Shown one piece after another: positions 20,701-29,294 of a DNA stretch of 64,000 nucleotides. The notes below the pieces were generated by a model that was not told the origin of the DNA, did no database searches, and saw nothing but the letters and a program-made list of their open reading frames with translations. Position numbers and translations under genes: made by a program. The stretch comes from UBA11475 sp902486425 (GTDB lineage: Bacteria > Bacillota > Clostridia > Christensenellales > Borkfalkiaceae): assembly GCA_902486425.1 (NCBI GenBank), contig CABTOK010000009.1, positions 124,001 through 188,000 of the forward strand. Direction: 5' to 3'. Each line of letters starts with the position of its first letter. Within the stretch, counting starts at the first letter, position 1.

Positions 20701-21154
20701 CGGCTATCTGGTTTCGGACAGCAGCGACATAATAGGCGTAAAGTACCGTAAAGGCGCCGGAGGAACGAGAAAGTTGTCTTCCGCAAAATGCTTTAAGGGC
20801 GAAGATATTTCATCAAGATCCGATTACTCGAAGGCGGTTGCCGAAAAGGGCGTCGGCTATATGAACGACGGTTTTATCGCGGCGACTCCGTTTTCCGAAG
20901 GAGGCAAACTCGTCTGCGAGCACTGTCCTTTCGGCGCGGTCTGCGGATTCGAAGACGGGCTTTCGGGCAAAGTAAGACAGGCGGAAGGCTTGGACATAAC
21001 TTCCGAGAGTTTTGCGGGGATAGATTATTCCGTCGCTTCTAAAACAAAAACGGCGATAAAAAAAGAAAGAAAAGAAGATAAAGAAGCCGAAACCGCGGTA
21101 AAAATAGATACTGCTGGAGAAAGCGACTCGGCAGATGGCGAAAGCGACGATTAA
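17768..21154 (+). CDS. addB: ATP-dependent helicase/nuclease subunit B
   Basis: AddB pairs with AddA to resect double-strand breaks and to recognise Chi, feeding RecA-dependent repair. The iron-sulphur staple is complete: Cys755 (in ACPFKWF) and Cys1050-x2-Cys1053-x5-Cys1059 (in CEHCPFGAVC), the same spacing as in Bacillus AddB. The nuclease motif RIIDYKTG (about 908-915) is intact. The N-terminal region has lost a clear Walker A, which varies in the family. After the cluster comes a charged tail of about 35 residues rich in Lys, Glu and Asp. At 1128 residues it is normal. It is followed by addA after 15 bases. AAGGAA precedes the ATG. Confidence 0.95.
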   Translation: MKAQLYKEPTYYDAITKASALIGVKPEDIDKKILVFAPEKATLTIERKIAAIKGGFMNVRVFSFGKFLKYFGSAEDKVLSKEASVMLIGKILSETDNLKCFTHVSGGFAENLYDSISLLKSAKITPEEIKDVCLDEGVLKDKISDLYTVYSLYEDCLSKNNYKDENGMLSAIPSLIKSYRDIQKTEVYLVGYDGWTASARNIIETLIISAKSVTAVCVGGSNGGVYTNETPEAFMKICAGLKVSLSVGGETAKAFAAGSGKTDNPHKKEADGSDKEKQVILERMYSEKAFNLPVYKTDKIVLEEKQNLKEELKEIAKIVRLGVINGRRFKDYTVALPDPGEYYDEIEEIFTDYGVPYYADVKKKFSSHPISRLVLTYLDVLRKNCSQDNVLALVKNPFFAGSNDLTDRFENYVLKYDLNYSRFLSPLPHAETVPDLEELRKKFASLIPEKKPVTAGGFAKLTENFITNLNVEEKLEDISERLIKNYPEEAEYAKGALKTLKDTLFYVNNLIPDLKTDVKEFKTLLSSGLSSAEVSIIPQKNDAVYIGGYKDVGNGVNKILFFPGLNDGVPEVKQDIAVLSDRELSALAELKVIIEPKVKTVNAREREIFCTALTSFTEKLYLSYSVENLSGGQSSGSDALKYLRRSFGLKKDNGTAVIRSTDEAVLIAERFISPSQAEKRFALETGRFKDGLSSDMTGAASYYYAIENMDDEDMKKRADNLLSGINSEIGKYIDGGIKFSSSAVSVSRIESFYACPFKWFMERCAGITEREEGKLKPRDSGNVIHLAAELFVKAYMENKVTDENFNEVADKVIDGIFSDEEVKKFYSEPGSASGMERLKTEIKRVLKAVYRQFTAGSFRPLGAEVEFGKKDSKYPPLVLNTKNGDYKVCGKVDRIDKYKNYYRIIDYKTGADKVSDKELFMGKKLQLYLYLKAFGAEGTPVGAYYASIADKFSSADDEKFYLSGNTLSEEEAIVATDSGYLVSDSSDIIGVKYRKGAGGTRKLSSAKCFKGEDISSRSDYSKAVAEKGVGYMNDGFIAATPFSEGGKLVCEHCPFGAVCGFEDGLSGKVRQAEGLDITSESFAGIDYSVASKTKTAIKKERKEDKEAETAVKIDTAGESDSADGESDD

Positions 21155-21169
21155 ACGGGAAGAACTTAT

Positions 21170-24100
21170 ATGAAAATAGAACTCAAAAAAGAACAATACG
21201 ACGCAATATACAATCACGACGGCGAAAATCTTCTCGTATCGGCTTCGGCGGGAAGCGGCAAGACATTCGTAATGATAACTCGAATGATCCGTCTTATCAC
21301 TTCGGGTAAATTAAACGTCGAAAACATGCTCGCCGTAACCTTTACCGAAAAGGCTGCCTCCGAAATGAAAGAAAGACTTTCCGCCGCAATACTCAAAAAG
21401 CTCGAACAGGGAGACTGCGACGCCGCCGGATTAAAGGACGAACTTTTATCTTTGCAGGTGGCGGACATATGTACGATAGACGCGTTTTGTTCGAGACTCG
21501 TAAAACGCTACTTTTTCTCGCTCGGAATAAACAGAGACTTTTCGATAATAGAAGATTCTCTTAAAGAAAGACTTACCGAAGAATCTCTTAAAAACGTACT
21601 CGACAAGTATTACGTATTAAAAGACGAAAAGTTTTTAAGATTTATAGACAGATTTTCCGAAAAGCGTACCGATAAGCCGATAAGGGATCTTATAGTAAGG
21701 CTTCACTACGCGGCGGAAAACGAACCCGATCCCGAAACGTATTTGTCGCGCACTGCGTTTTATTATACGGACGAAGGCTTCAGAAGGCTCTCGGACGAGC
21801 TTTTGGCGTACATAAAAGCGGATTTCGATTGCAGTATAGCGGAACTTTTAAGTTCTAAAGAAAAACTTTACGAAGCCGGACTGAGTGATTATGCCGATTA
21901 CGTCGACGACGCGGTAAATGACATAAAAGAATTTTCGGACGAAGACGATTACTTCGATTTTTACGGAAAAGAATTTGCATTCCCGAAAATACCGACGGTA
22001 AGAACGGAAGAAGGCAGCGATAAAGACGCCGTCAAAGAATACTTCAAAAAGGTGAAGGACGGCGCGGCGAAGAGAATAAAAAAGTCGCTTTCGGCAGTTC
22101 CCGAACGCGAACGGGCGAAGAAGGAACTTTCCGAAACAAAGGACGATTACGAAATTTTATCGAAGCTCGTCTCGGAATTTTCGGAAGAGTTCTTAAAACT
22201 TAAAAAAGAAGAAAACGCATTCGACTTCTGCGATATAGAGCGGTTCGCTTACGAGCTTCTGAAAACGCCGGAGATATTATCGGCGGTAAAAAGCAAATAC
22301 ACGAATATCTTTGTGGACGAGTATCAGGACGTGAATGCCTTGCAGGAAGAAATGTTCACGCTTTTATCGAACGACAACGCCTTCACCGTAGGCGACGTAA
22401 AGCAGAGTATTTACGGCTTCCGCGGGTGCGATCCGGAATTTTTCTCGTTAAAAAGAGAAAAGATGTTTAAACTCGGTCAGGTTATCGACCTGAACCACAA
22501 CTTCCGCTCGACGGAAGGCGTGCTTTCGGGCGTAAACACGATATTCGACGCATCCATGCGCGAAGACAACTGCGGAATAGATTATAAAAACACTTCGAGA
22601 CTTGTGTTCGGCGGAACTTATCCGGGCGGCGACGGCAGCGCGATACTTCATATAGTAAACGTTCCCGCAAAGGTCAAAAAGCCCGCGAGCGAAGTTTACG
22701 ACATAGTAGCCGATTATTACGAAAACGTGAAAACCGACGACGATTACACCGCTCTCGAGATAAAAAGAATAGTGGAGAGCGAACTTAAAAACAAAATATT
22801 CGATCCCGAAATAAAAGATTACAGGGACGTAAAACTTTCGGACATAGCCGTGCTCTGCCGCAAAAAGGTCGGTTCTACCGTCGCTTTAACGAAGAGCCTT
22901 GCCGAAAACGGAATAAAAGTCGTGTCCGAAATCGAAACGAGCGTGTGCGACTTTAAGGAAGTAAAGCTTCTTATATCTCTTCTTAACCTGGCAGACTGCT
23001 TTTATCAGGACGCACCTCTTTCGGTATGTATGATTTCGGGTATCGGCGGATTTACGGTATCCGATATTTCCGGAATACGAAGTCGCGGCGCCGCGATAAT
23101 AAGAGAACGCGAAAAAACAGAAAATGGCGTCAAAGATACAGACAAAATAAAGCCTATAACGTTTTCGGACTGTTTTGCCGCGGTAATGAACTCCGAAAAA
23201 GAAGACGATAAAGAACTGTCCGGAAGACTTAAAGAATTTTACGGTTATATAGATAACTTCAGATTCATAGCGGACTTTAAAGGTATAAGGTTCGCCGTGA
23301 ACGAAGTGATAAGAGAAAAGGGACTTAACCTCGCCGCTTTAACCGGCGGTCTCGGCGGAGAAAAGCTGAATAAGGTCGAAAGGTTTTTGCGGGAAAGCGT
23401 TGCGGGCGGCAGGGAACTCACTATAAAAGAATTCCTTTACAAAATAAAAAACAGCCCGGACAGTTTTACTTCGGCCGAAACCGCAGGGGGAGACGCGATA
23501 ACGGTCATGACTTCGCATAAGTCGAAAGGTCTCGAGTTCCCCGTGGTAATAGTCGTGCATGCGGAGAGTAAATTCAATTCCGCCGATTTACGGAACACCG
23601 TTCTTAGCGAAAAGAAGTACGGCGTCGGACTTAAGCGTTACGACGACGAAACGAGAACCTGTTACGATACGGTTTTGAGAACGGCTATGAAGTATGCCAT
23701 AAAGAAGCGTACCGTGCAGGAAGAAGCCCGCCTTTTTTACGTCGCTACGACGAGAGCAAAAAATTCGCTGCATATAATCGCGATTGAAAAAGAAAGGTAT
23801 ACTTTGGGAGCAGCCGTTACGGACGTAAGAAGACCTCTCGACTTTATTCCGGACGGGTTCGAAACCGAAATCGTGGACGGCGAAACGCTTATATCCGCCA
23901 AAAAGAACGAGACAAAAAACGTGCTTATAGGCAAAAAGGACGAAGAGGTATGCTCGCTTATCGAGCGAAATTTAAAATTCGTCTACCCGCATTTAAGCGA
24001 AGTAATGCTTCCCTTCAAAACGTCGGTCACCGCAAACCTTAAAGGGGACGATACCGACAACAGATCCGTTGTGAAAGACGAAACTTTTACGGAATCTGCC

Positions 24101-24652
24101 GATATAGGCGTAGTTATAGATAAAAACGGAGAAGAGAGTTTACGCTCGAACGGACTTTCCACTCTCGAAGAAGGCATAATCGCCCACAAAATTTTAGAGC
24201 ATTACGACTTTAAGAACAATAAAGATTCAGAGGCGGAAATCGGGAGGCAAAAAGCGGAAGGCGTTTTAACCGAGGACGAATTTGAAAAAATAAATACCGA
24301 AAGACTTAAAAAGACGCTTTCTCTGCCTATATTCGACGAGCTTAAAGATTACGAGCTATACAGAGAGCAGTATTTTGTGACTTCGGTTCCAGCAAAGGAC
24401 ATATTCGGGGACACCTGTTCTACTGAACCGGTACTTTTGCAGGGGGTAATCGATCTTCTTGCCATAAAGGACGGCAAAGCGGTAATAGTAGACTACAAAT
24501 ATTCGTTAAAGTGCGAAGAAAATCTTATAAAAACTTATAAAAAACAGCTTTCGCTCTATAAAGAAGCCGTTGAACGCTCCTTAAAAGTCAAGGTCGAAAA
24601 GACCGTTATAATAAGTCTTTTGTATTCAAAAGCGATAGATTGCCCGACGTGA
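21170..24652 (+). CDS. addA: ATP-dependent helicase/nuclease subunit A
   Basis: UvrD/Rep-family helicase with a C-terminal RecB-type nuclease; partner of AddB. Walker A SASAGSGKT is at 24-32, AVTFTEKAASEMK gives motif Ia, FVDEYQDVN gives the Walker B/DExQ box (near 381), and FYVATTRAK gives motif VI (near 858). The nuclease domain holds Asp1095 (GVIDLL) and Asp1108-Tyr-Lys1110 (VDYKYS). At 1160 residues it is slightly shorter than the Bacillus protein (1232). It is translationally close to addB. No obvious terminator follows. Confidence 0.96.
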   Translation: MKIELKKEQYDAIYNHDGENLLVSASAGSGKTFVMITRMIRLITSGKLNVENMLAVTFTEKAASEMKERLSAAILKKLEQGDCDAAGLKDELLSLQVADICTIDAFCSRLVKRYFFSLGINRDFSIIEDSLKERLTEESLKNVLDKYYVLKDEKFLRFIDRFSEKRTDKPIRDLIVRLHYAAENEPDPETYLSRTAFYYTDEGFRRLSDELLAYIKADFDCSIAELLSSKEKLYEAGLSDYADYVDDAVNDIKEFSDEDDYFDFYGKEFAFPKIPTVRTEEGSDKDAVKEYFKKVKDGAAKRIKKSLSAVPERERAKKELSETKDDYEILSKLVSEFSEEFLKLKKEENAFDFCDIERFAYELLKTPEILSAVKSKYTNIFVDEYQDVNALQEEMFTLLSNDNAFTVGDVKQSIYGFRGCDPEFFSLKREKMFKLGQVIDLNHNFRSTEGVLSGVNTIFDASMREDNCGIDYKNTSRLVFGGTYPGGDGSAILHIVNVPAKVKKPASEVYDIVADYYENVKTDDDYTALEIKRIVESELKNKIFDPEIKDYRDVKLSDIAVLCRKKVGSTVALTKSLAENGIKVVSEIETSVCDFKEVKLLISLLNLADCFYQDAPLSVCMISGIGGFTVSDISGIRSRGAAIIREREKTENGVKDTDKIKPITFSDCFAAVMNSEKEDDKELSGRLKEFYGYIDNFRFIADFKGIRFAVNEVIREKGLNLAALTGGLGGEKLNKVERFLRESVAGGRELTIKEFLYKIKNSPDSFTSAETAGGDAITVMTSHKSKGLEFPVVIVVHAESKFNSADLRNTVLSEKKYGVGLKRYDDETRTCYDTVLRTAMKYAIKKRTVQEEARLFYVATTRAKNSLHIIAIEKERYTLGAAVTDVRRPLDFIPDGFETEIVDGETLISAKKNETKNVLIGKKDEEVCSLIERNLKFVYPHLSEVMLPFKTSVTANLKGDDTDNRSVVKDETFTESADIGVVIDKNGEESLRSNGLSTLEEGIIAHKILEHYDFKNNKDSEAEIGRQKAEGVLTEDEFEKINTERLKKTLSLPIFDELKDYELYREQYFVTSVPAKDIFGDTCSTEPVLLQGVIDLLAIKDGKAVIVDYKYSLKCEENLIKTYKKQLSLYKEAVERSLKVKVEKTVIISLLYSKAIDCPT

Positions 24653-24777
24653 GCATGAATAAACAACGCCGTATTACGCTAAAAAAGCGTGAAAACAGTA
24701 AAAACCGCCCGAAAAAGAGCATATTCGCCAAAAAAAATCAATATATAAATATAAAAAATCCGTAAATTAAAACCGAA

Positions 24778-24807
24778 CGGTTATAAAACGAAAATAATTT
24801 ATAGCCG
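24778..24807 (+). other. Leader hairpin before the 24820 gene
   Basis: CGGTTATAAA (24778-24787) pairs over all 10 positions, one as a G-T pair, with TTTATAGCCG (24798-24807) across a 10-base loop. It ends immediately before the GGGGGAG ribosome binding site, so folding could limit ribosome access. Confidence 0.45.
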
Positions 24808-24819
24808 TCGGGGGAGAAT

Positions 24820-25089
24820 ATGGAAATATTCATCGCGGTCGCCGCTGGTTCGATCTTTTCGTCGGCGGTCTTTATACTTGCGGCTGTTTCCGACAGCGGC
24901 GCCGTAAATAAGGCTATAGTTATCGTTTCGGAAATAACGGTAACGGCATTTATAGCCCTGTTTCCGATAATTTTCAAAAAGTTCGAAGCCTTATCTTACG
25001 CCGTTTCGGTAGCGATAGCTCTTACGGAAGCCGCCGTTTACGTTTTCGTCGCGTTCAGGTTAAGGCGAGAGACGGTAAAGGAAAGATAA
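24820..25089 (+). CDS. Small membrane protein of unknown function
   Basis: An 89-residue protein with three predicted membrane helices (about 4-24, 32-52 and 58-79) and a basic C-terminal tail. I recognise no family. A very strong ribosome binding site (GGGGGAG) precedes the ATG, which supports it as a real gene. It lies 167 bases after addA, with no clear terminator between, and may be read through from that operon. Codon use looks like its neighbours. Confidence 0.6.
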   Translation: MEIFIAVAAGSIFSSAVFILAAVSDSGAVNKAIVIVSEITVTAFIALFPIIFKKFEALSYAVSVAIALTEAAVYVFVAFRLRRETVKER

Positions 25090-25106
25090 CCGAAGCCCGT
25101 TTTTTC

Positions 25107-25128
25107 AGCGATTATCAAGCGATTATCA
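25107..25128. repeat. Perfect tandem repeat, 2 x 11 bases
   Basis: AGCGATTATCA is present twice without a gap, about 160 bases before the promoter at 25290. The 275-base gap 25090-25364 also holds a GAAATTTTT/AAAAATTTC palindrome at 25240-25258 close to the -35 box. Confidence 0.6.
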
Positions 25129-25289
25129 TGCGTTTTTGAGATAAAAAGAAGAGTGCGAAAAGCGTGTTTCGACGGTATTTATAAGAAAATTCGGTATGTT
25201 TCGGCGACACCGTTATCGTTCAAATCGGTACACTGCGGTGAAATTTTTAAAAAATTTCGCGAAAAATGCAAAAAAACGAAAAATTGCTG

Positions 25290-25318
25290 TTGACAAACGC
25301 TATTTATAATGATAAAAT
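25290..25318 (+). promoter_or_regulatory. Strong promoter of the acidic-linker protein gene
   Basis: A perfect TTGACA (25290-25295) and TAAAAT (25313-25318) with a 17-base spacer. An AT-rich palindrome lies just upstream and could act as an UP element. Confidence 0.75.
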
Positions 25319-25364
25319 AAAGGAAAAGTGAAGTATTCACATATTTTATGGGAGGGGTAACCTT

Positions 25365-26486
25365 ATGTTTTTCAAAGAAATTTGGGACAAAATCATGTCG
25401 TTCGACGGCTACAGTCTGTCTGTCAGATTATTCAAGCTGATTTTCTGCGTTCTCATCGTAGTCGCTCTTTTCTGTATCTACGGCATCGAAAAGAAGAAGT
25501 TTAAATTTTTCACGAGAGCCACCAAAGAGGGCTATTTCAAGACGACCGTAATAAACAACGTAAAACCCGTTGAAAAGAAGGAACAAAAACCTGCGGAAGA
25601 AGTAAAAGAAGTTAAGACCGAAGAAGTCAAAGAAATTGCCGAACCCGCAAAAGAAGAACCCGCCGTTATCGAAAACGTTGAAGAACCCGTTGCGGAAGAA
25701 ACTGCCGAAGAGCCCGCTCCCGAAACTACGGAAAAATCCGAAACCGTAGCGGAAGAAGCTACCGAAACGATAACCGAAGAAGCAGCCGAGGAACCTGAAA
25801 CGGAAGAAACTCCCGCAGAAGAACCCGCAGAGAAGCAGACCGAAGAAGTTACCGACGAAACGGCAGCCGAAGAAGCCGCTCCCGCCGAAGCTGTTGAAGA
25901 ACAGGTCGAAGAAGCCGACGAAACCGCAGAAGAAGCTACCGAAGAACTCAATTCTTCCGAATGCGAAGAAGCTCCGGAAGCGGAAGTCGAAGTAATCGCT
26001 CCCGAAACCGAAAGCGTTTCCGAACCGTACGAAAAGGAAGACGCATTCAACCTTAACGCAATTAAAAAGACCATCGACGAAAAGTACGAACTTCTGGACG
26101 AAAAGGATAAAAACTACTATAACGACATTCTTGCTTACGCCAACGAAAAGAAGGACGTAAAGAGAACGAAGAGCCTTGTTGCCGAAACCGTTATTTACGG
26201 AAGAGACAGCATCATCAAAGTTCAGATCAAGCAGTCCAGAGTAGTATGCAGCTTCTCGATGCTCACCACCGAAACCAAGCAGAGATTTATAGACGAAAAC
26301 ATCAAACAGGTTCGTGAAAAACTTACGGTTGTAAGAATCACCGACGACGAAACGTTCGGTTTAGCTAAACACTGCGTAGATCTGGCTTACAGAATTTCGG
26401 AAGAAAACAAGGAAGCCAAACATCAGAAACAGCTCGAAAAACGCCGTGAAGCGAGAAGAGCTAAAAAAGAAGCCGAAGCGGAATAA
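25365..26486 (+). CDS. Membrane-anchored protein with a long acidic Glu/Ala/Thr linker
   Basis: A 373-residue protein of unknown function. A single membrane helix (about 23-43) is followed by a short basic stretch. Residues about 66-222 form a low-complexity segment made almost only of Glu, Ala, Pro, Thr and Val, strongly negative and presumably disordered. A folded C-terminal domain follows (about 225-350), then a charged Lys/Arg/Glu/Ala helix to the end. The basic residues after the helix suggest that the bulk lies in the cytoplasm. A strong promoter and a GGGAGGGG ribosome binding site suggest high expression. It ends at its own terminator. I do not recognise the C-terminal domain. Confidence 0.75.
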   Translation: MFFKEIWDKIMSFDGYSLSVRLFKLIFCVLIVVALFCIYGIEKKKFKFFTRATKEGYFKTTVINNVKPVEKKEQKPAEEVKEVKTEEVKEIAEPAKEEPAVIENVEEPVAEETAEEPAPETTEKSETVAEEATETITEEAAEEPETEETPAEEPAEKQTEEVTDETAAEEAAPAEAVEEQVEEADETAEEATEELNSSECEEAPEAEVEVIAPETESVSEPYEKEDAFNLNAIKKTIDEKYELLDEKDKNYYNDILAYANEKKDVKRTKSLVAETVIYGRDSIIKVQIKQSRVVCSFSMLTTETKQRFIDENIKQVREKLTVVRITDDETFGLAKHCVDLAYRISEENKEAKHQKQLEKRREARRAKKEAEAE

Positions 26487-26510
26487 TATCTGCCGGACAA
26501 ATTTGATATT

Positions 26511-26543
26511 ACAAAAAGCAGAGCGTTGAGTTCTGCTTTTTGT
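26511..26543. terminator. Terminator after the acidic-linker protein gene
   Basis: ACAAAAAGCAGA (26511-26522) pairs perfectly with TCTGCTTTTTGT (26532-26543) across a 9-base loop. Confidence 0.8.
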
Positions 26544-26570
26544 AGTTAAGGGATTTTGTGACACAGGATT

Positions 26571-26600
26571 TTTACACAAACGAACGGGACACCTTATCAT
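26571..26600 (+). promoter_or_regulatory. Promoter of the 26674 dehydrogenase gene
   Basis: TTTACA (26571-26576) and TATCAT (26595-26600) with an 18-base spacer, about 70 bases before the ATG. Confidence 0.4.
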
Positions 26601-26673
26601 AAAGAATCCGATAAACGGCAGACAGGTATAAAAAAGCAAAAGTTTTTCAGCATAAAAACATTAAGGAGAAAAT

Positions 26674-27936
26674 ATGAAGACAAAAGCCATAAGAATATAC
26701 GGCAAAGGAGATCTGAGGCTCGAAGAATTCGAGCTTCCCGCAATCACCGATAACGAAGTTCTGATAAAGGTAATAACAGACAGCCTTTGTATGAGTACGT
26801 ACAAGGCTCAGCTCCTCGGAGCGGACCATGCGAGAGTTCCCGACGACGTTGCGGAGAATCCGACGATGATCGGACACGAAATGTGCGGCATCGTCGAACA
26901 GGTCGGCAAAAACTATGCTGATAAGTATTATAAGGGTGAAAAGATAGTTCTTCAGCCTGCGCTTCCGCACGGCGAAATGAACACCGTCGGCTATGCGAGA
27001 AGATATTGCGGCGGCGACGCTACTTATGCGATCGTTCCCGAAGATTATATGGCTAACGGCTGTCTTTTGAAGTACGACGGAAACGACTATTTTTCGGGTT
27101 CGCTCACCGAACCGTACAGCTGCGTGATAGGAGGATTCCACGTAAATTATCATTCGAATTTTACCAATCATACCCACGTTATGGGCATTAAAAAGGGCGG
27201 CAACTGCGCGCTTCTCGCGGGCGTAGGTCCCATGGGACTCGGCGCGATAGACTATGCGCTTAACGCAGACGTCCGTCCGGCGGTTCTCACCGTAACCGAC
27301 ATAAACGAAGAACGCCTTAAACGTGCGGAAGCTATTTTTTCGGCAGAATATGCGGCAGAAAGAGGAGTAAAGATAGTTTATCTCAATACTTCGGGCGGCG
27401 ATCCCGTCGGGGATATATTAAAAGTAACCGGAGGAAAGGGTTACGACGACGTATTCGTTTATGCGCCTGTAAAAGCCGTCATCGAGCAAGCCGACGATAT
27501 TCTGGGCTTCGACGGATGTATAAACTTCTTCGCAGGTCCCACTAATAAAAACTTAAAGGCGGAATTCAATTTTTACGACGTTCACTACAACTTTTCGCAC
27601 GTGGCGGGCAATGCCGGCGGCACCGCAGCCGATACCGAAGAAGCTTTGAAGATGATGAGCGAAGGAAGACTCGAACCCGCCGTTATGGTAACGCATGTAG
27701 GAGGTCTCGATTCGGCGGCGCAGGCTACTATCGAACTCGCTTCTCATCCCGCAGGCAAAAAAGTTTGCTATACGCACGTTTCTATGCCGATGACAGCTCT
27801 TGCGGATTTCGAAGAGTTAGGGAAAACGGACGAATTTTATAAGACCTTGGACGAACTTTGCAAAAAGCACAAAGGTCTCTGGAACGCCGAAGCCGAAGAA
27901 TATCTGCTTACTCACGGCAAAAAAATAAGCGAATAA
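26674..27936 (+). CDS. Zinc-type medium-chain dehydrogenase, SorE-like
   Basis: A 420-residue medium-chain dehydrogenase/reductase. Cys39 and the pair His68-Glu69 (GHEMCG) occupy the catalytic zinc-ligand positions, and GVGPMG (about 189-194) is the nucleotide-binding loop. The N-terminus (KAIRIYGKGDLRLEEFELP) and overall length resemble L-sorbose-1-phosphate reductase and related sugar-phosphate or polyol dehydrogenases. The structural-zinc four-cysteine loop is absent. No phosphotransferase genes are beside it, so the substrate is open. AAGGAG precedes the ATG. It is a single-gene unit with its own promoter and terminator. Confidence 0.8.
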   Translation: MKTKAIRIYGKGDLRLEEFELPAITDNEVLIKVITDSLCMSTYKAQLLGADHARVPDDVAENPTMIGHEMCGIVEQVGKNYADKYYKGEKIVLQPALPHGEMNTVGYARRYCGGDATYAIVPEDYMANGCLLKYDGNDYFSGSLTEPYSCVIGGFHVNYHSNFTNHTHVMGIKKGGNCALLAGVGPMGLGAIDYALNADVRPAVLTVTDINEERLKRAEAIFSAEYAAERGVKIVYLNTSGGDPVGDILKVTGGKGYDDVFVYAPVKAVIEQADDILGFDGCINFFAGPTNKNLKAEFNFYDVHYNFSHVAGNAGGTAADTEEALKMMSEGRLEPAVMVTHVGGLDSAAQATIELASHPAGKKVCYTHVSMPMTALADFEELGKTDEFYKTLDELCKKHKGLWNAEAEEYLLTHGKKISE

Positions 27937-27999
27937 CGATCCGATTATAGGATAAACGGTTAAAAACTTTATTAAACGCCGATTATTTTTAATATGATA

Positions 28000-28034
28000 A
28001 AAAGAGTTGCTTTTTATAAGCGGCTCTTTTTTAG
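28000..28034 (+). terminator. Terminator of the 26674 gene
   Basis: AAAAGAGTTGC (28000-28010) pairs with GCGGCTCTTTT (28020-28030), including two G-T pairs, and is followed by further T residues. Confidence 0.8.
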
Positions 28035-28147
28035 TACATAAAAACTCCGAAAATAAGGATAATATTAAAAAAAGTATCAGAATTTACGACTGTCGGAACT
28101 TACATAACGGCGTTTCGGCGGTAAAGTATGTACGTCTCGGGTAATTT

Positions 28148-29116
28148 ATGGATAAAACGATTGAAATAAAAGAATATAACGCGGCGTCGGAAAGCGGAAA
28201 AACGACAGCGTCGATAAACAACAAAAAGCCGACGGCAGTAAAAAGAGCGGCTTTTACGTTTGCGCTTTCCGTTGCGGTAGTTTGCGGGATCGGCTTTATA
28301 AACACGGTAAACCCGACCGATATAAAAACGGCGGAAGCATATTCGCAACCGTTTTACGGAATAAACCCCGTCGAGCTTAAACTGATAGGAAAGTTCACTA
28401 CTTCCTTTTTAAGTTCCGGCGAAAACAGGCGGTACAACATAGCTCTCGCAGCCGAAAGGATAAACGGTGTTTTTATAGAGAGCGGCGAAGCGTTTTCGTT
28501 CAACAAAGCGGTGGGCGAACGCACCGAGAAGAACGGCTTTAAAAACGCAAAAATCATCGAAGCTGGTAAGTTTACCGAAGGTATAGGCGGCGGAGTCTGT
28601 CAGGTTTCGACAACAGTTTACAACGCTGCCGTAAATGCGGGACTTAAGATAAAAGAATATCATCCGCACTCGCTTGCGGTGTCTTACGTCAAACCGTCGT
28701 TCGACGCGATGGTTTCGTACGGGTATGCCGATCTCAAGATAATAAATCCCGGCAAAAATCCCTTTTATATAAAGGCTTATGTAAAAAATTCGAGCGTGAC
28801 GGTAGAATTTTACGGCGAAAATTCAGGTTACACCTACAAAAGAGTGTCCGTCGTTACCGAAACGGTCGAACCGCCCGAAGAAGAGATAAAAGAAGACGAC
28901 GGGACTTACGGTTTAAAAAGCGGTGAAGAAAAGGTGATAAGTTACCCGAAGCCCGGCGTTAAGTCCGAAGCGTACCTTTACAAGTACAAAGGTAACAAAC
29001 TCGTCTCGAAAACTCTTTTACGCAAAGATTTTTATAAACCCGTCCGCAAAACAATTATAATCGGTAAGCCCGCCGCCTCCGAAGACGGAACTCATTTACC
29101 TGCCGCGGAAAAATAA
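28148..29116 (+). CDS. VanW family protein
   Basis: A 322-residue protein with an N-terminal cytoplasmic stretch, one membrane helix (about 35-53) and an extracytoplasmic VanW domain (about 95-230). Family marks are FSFNKAVGERTEKNGF, GGGVCQVSTTVYNAA and the HPHSLAVSYV stretch. VanW proteins are common in Clostridia and occur in some vancomycin-resistance clusters, but their function is not established. No VanH/A/X genes are here, so resistance should not be inferred. The ribosome binding site is weak (CGGGTAA) and no clear promoter is visible. The tail after 230 is Lys/Glu rich. Confidence 0.85.
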   Translation: MDKTIEIKEYNAASESGKTTASINNKKPTAVKRAAFTFALSVAVVCGIGFINTVNPTDIKTAEAYSQPFYGINPVELKLIGKFTTSFLSSGENRRYNIALAAERINGVFIESGEAFSFNKAVGERTEKNGFKNAKIIEAGKFTEGIGGGVCQVSTTVYNAAVNAGLKIKEYHPHSLAVSYVKPSFDAMVSYGYADLKIINPGKNPFYIKAYVKNSSVTVEFYGENSGYTYKRVSVVTETVEPPEEEIKEDDGTYGLKSGEEKVISYPKPGVKSEAYLYKYKGNKLVSKTLLRKDFYKPVRKTIIIGKPAASEDGTHLPAAEK

Positions 29117-29204
29117 ATGTAAGTAAGCAATCTGCCCGATATTTGAGACAACATGCCGAAAAAATACAATTTACGGTCAAAAATTCAGAAATTTAACCCT
29201 TAAT

Positions 29205-29222
29205 TTACGGAATTAGCCGTAA
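29205..29222. promoter_or_regulatory. Inverted repeat upstream of the Gfo/Idh promoter
   Basis: TTACGG (29205-29210) and CCGTAA (29217-29222) are perfectly complementary across 6 bases and lie 36 bases before the -35 box. It could be an activator site or a weak terminator stem of the vanW-like gene; no T-run follows. Confidence 0.3.
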
Positions 29223-29257
29223 TAAACCCGTCAAGCCGACTAAAAATTAAAAAAGGT

Positions 29258-29286
29258 TTGACTTTTATTTTTTTGTTTTTTAATAT
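29258..29286 (+). promoter_or_regulatory. Promoter of the Gfo/Idh gene
   Basis: TTGACT (29258-29263) and TAATAT (29281-29286) have a 17-base, T-rich spacer. Confidence 0.65.
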
Positions 29287-29294
29287 TAACCTGA

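Noticed and set aside
25590..26040. Repeated GAAGAA-type blocks as a CRISPR or satellite array
   Set aside because: They are irregular Glu codons within an open frame, without constant repeats or spacers.
25532..26074. A long Ser/Ala-rich frame on the minus strand
   Set aside because: It is the antisense image of the Glu/Ala codons of the acidic linker; no ribosome binding site or promoter supports it.
28148..29116. VanW as evidence of vancomycin resistance
   Set aside because: VanW alone gives no resistance and no vanH, vanA or vanX gene is nearby.
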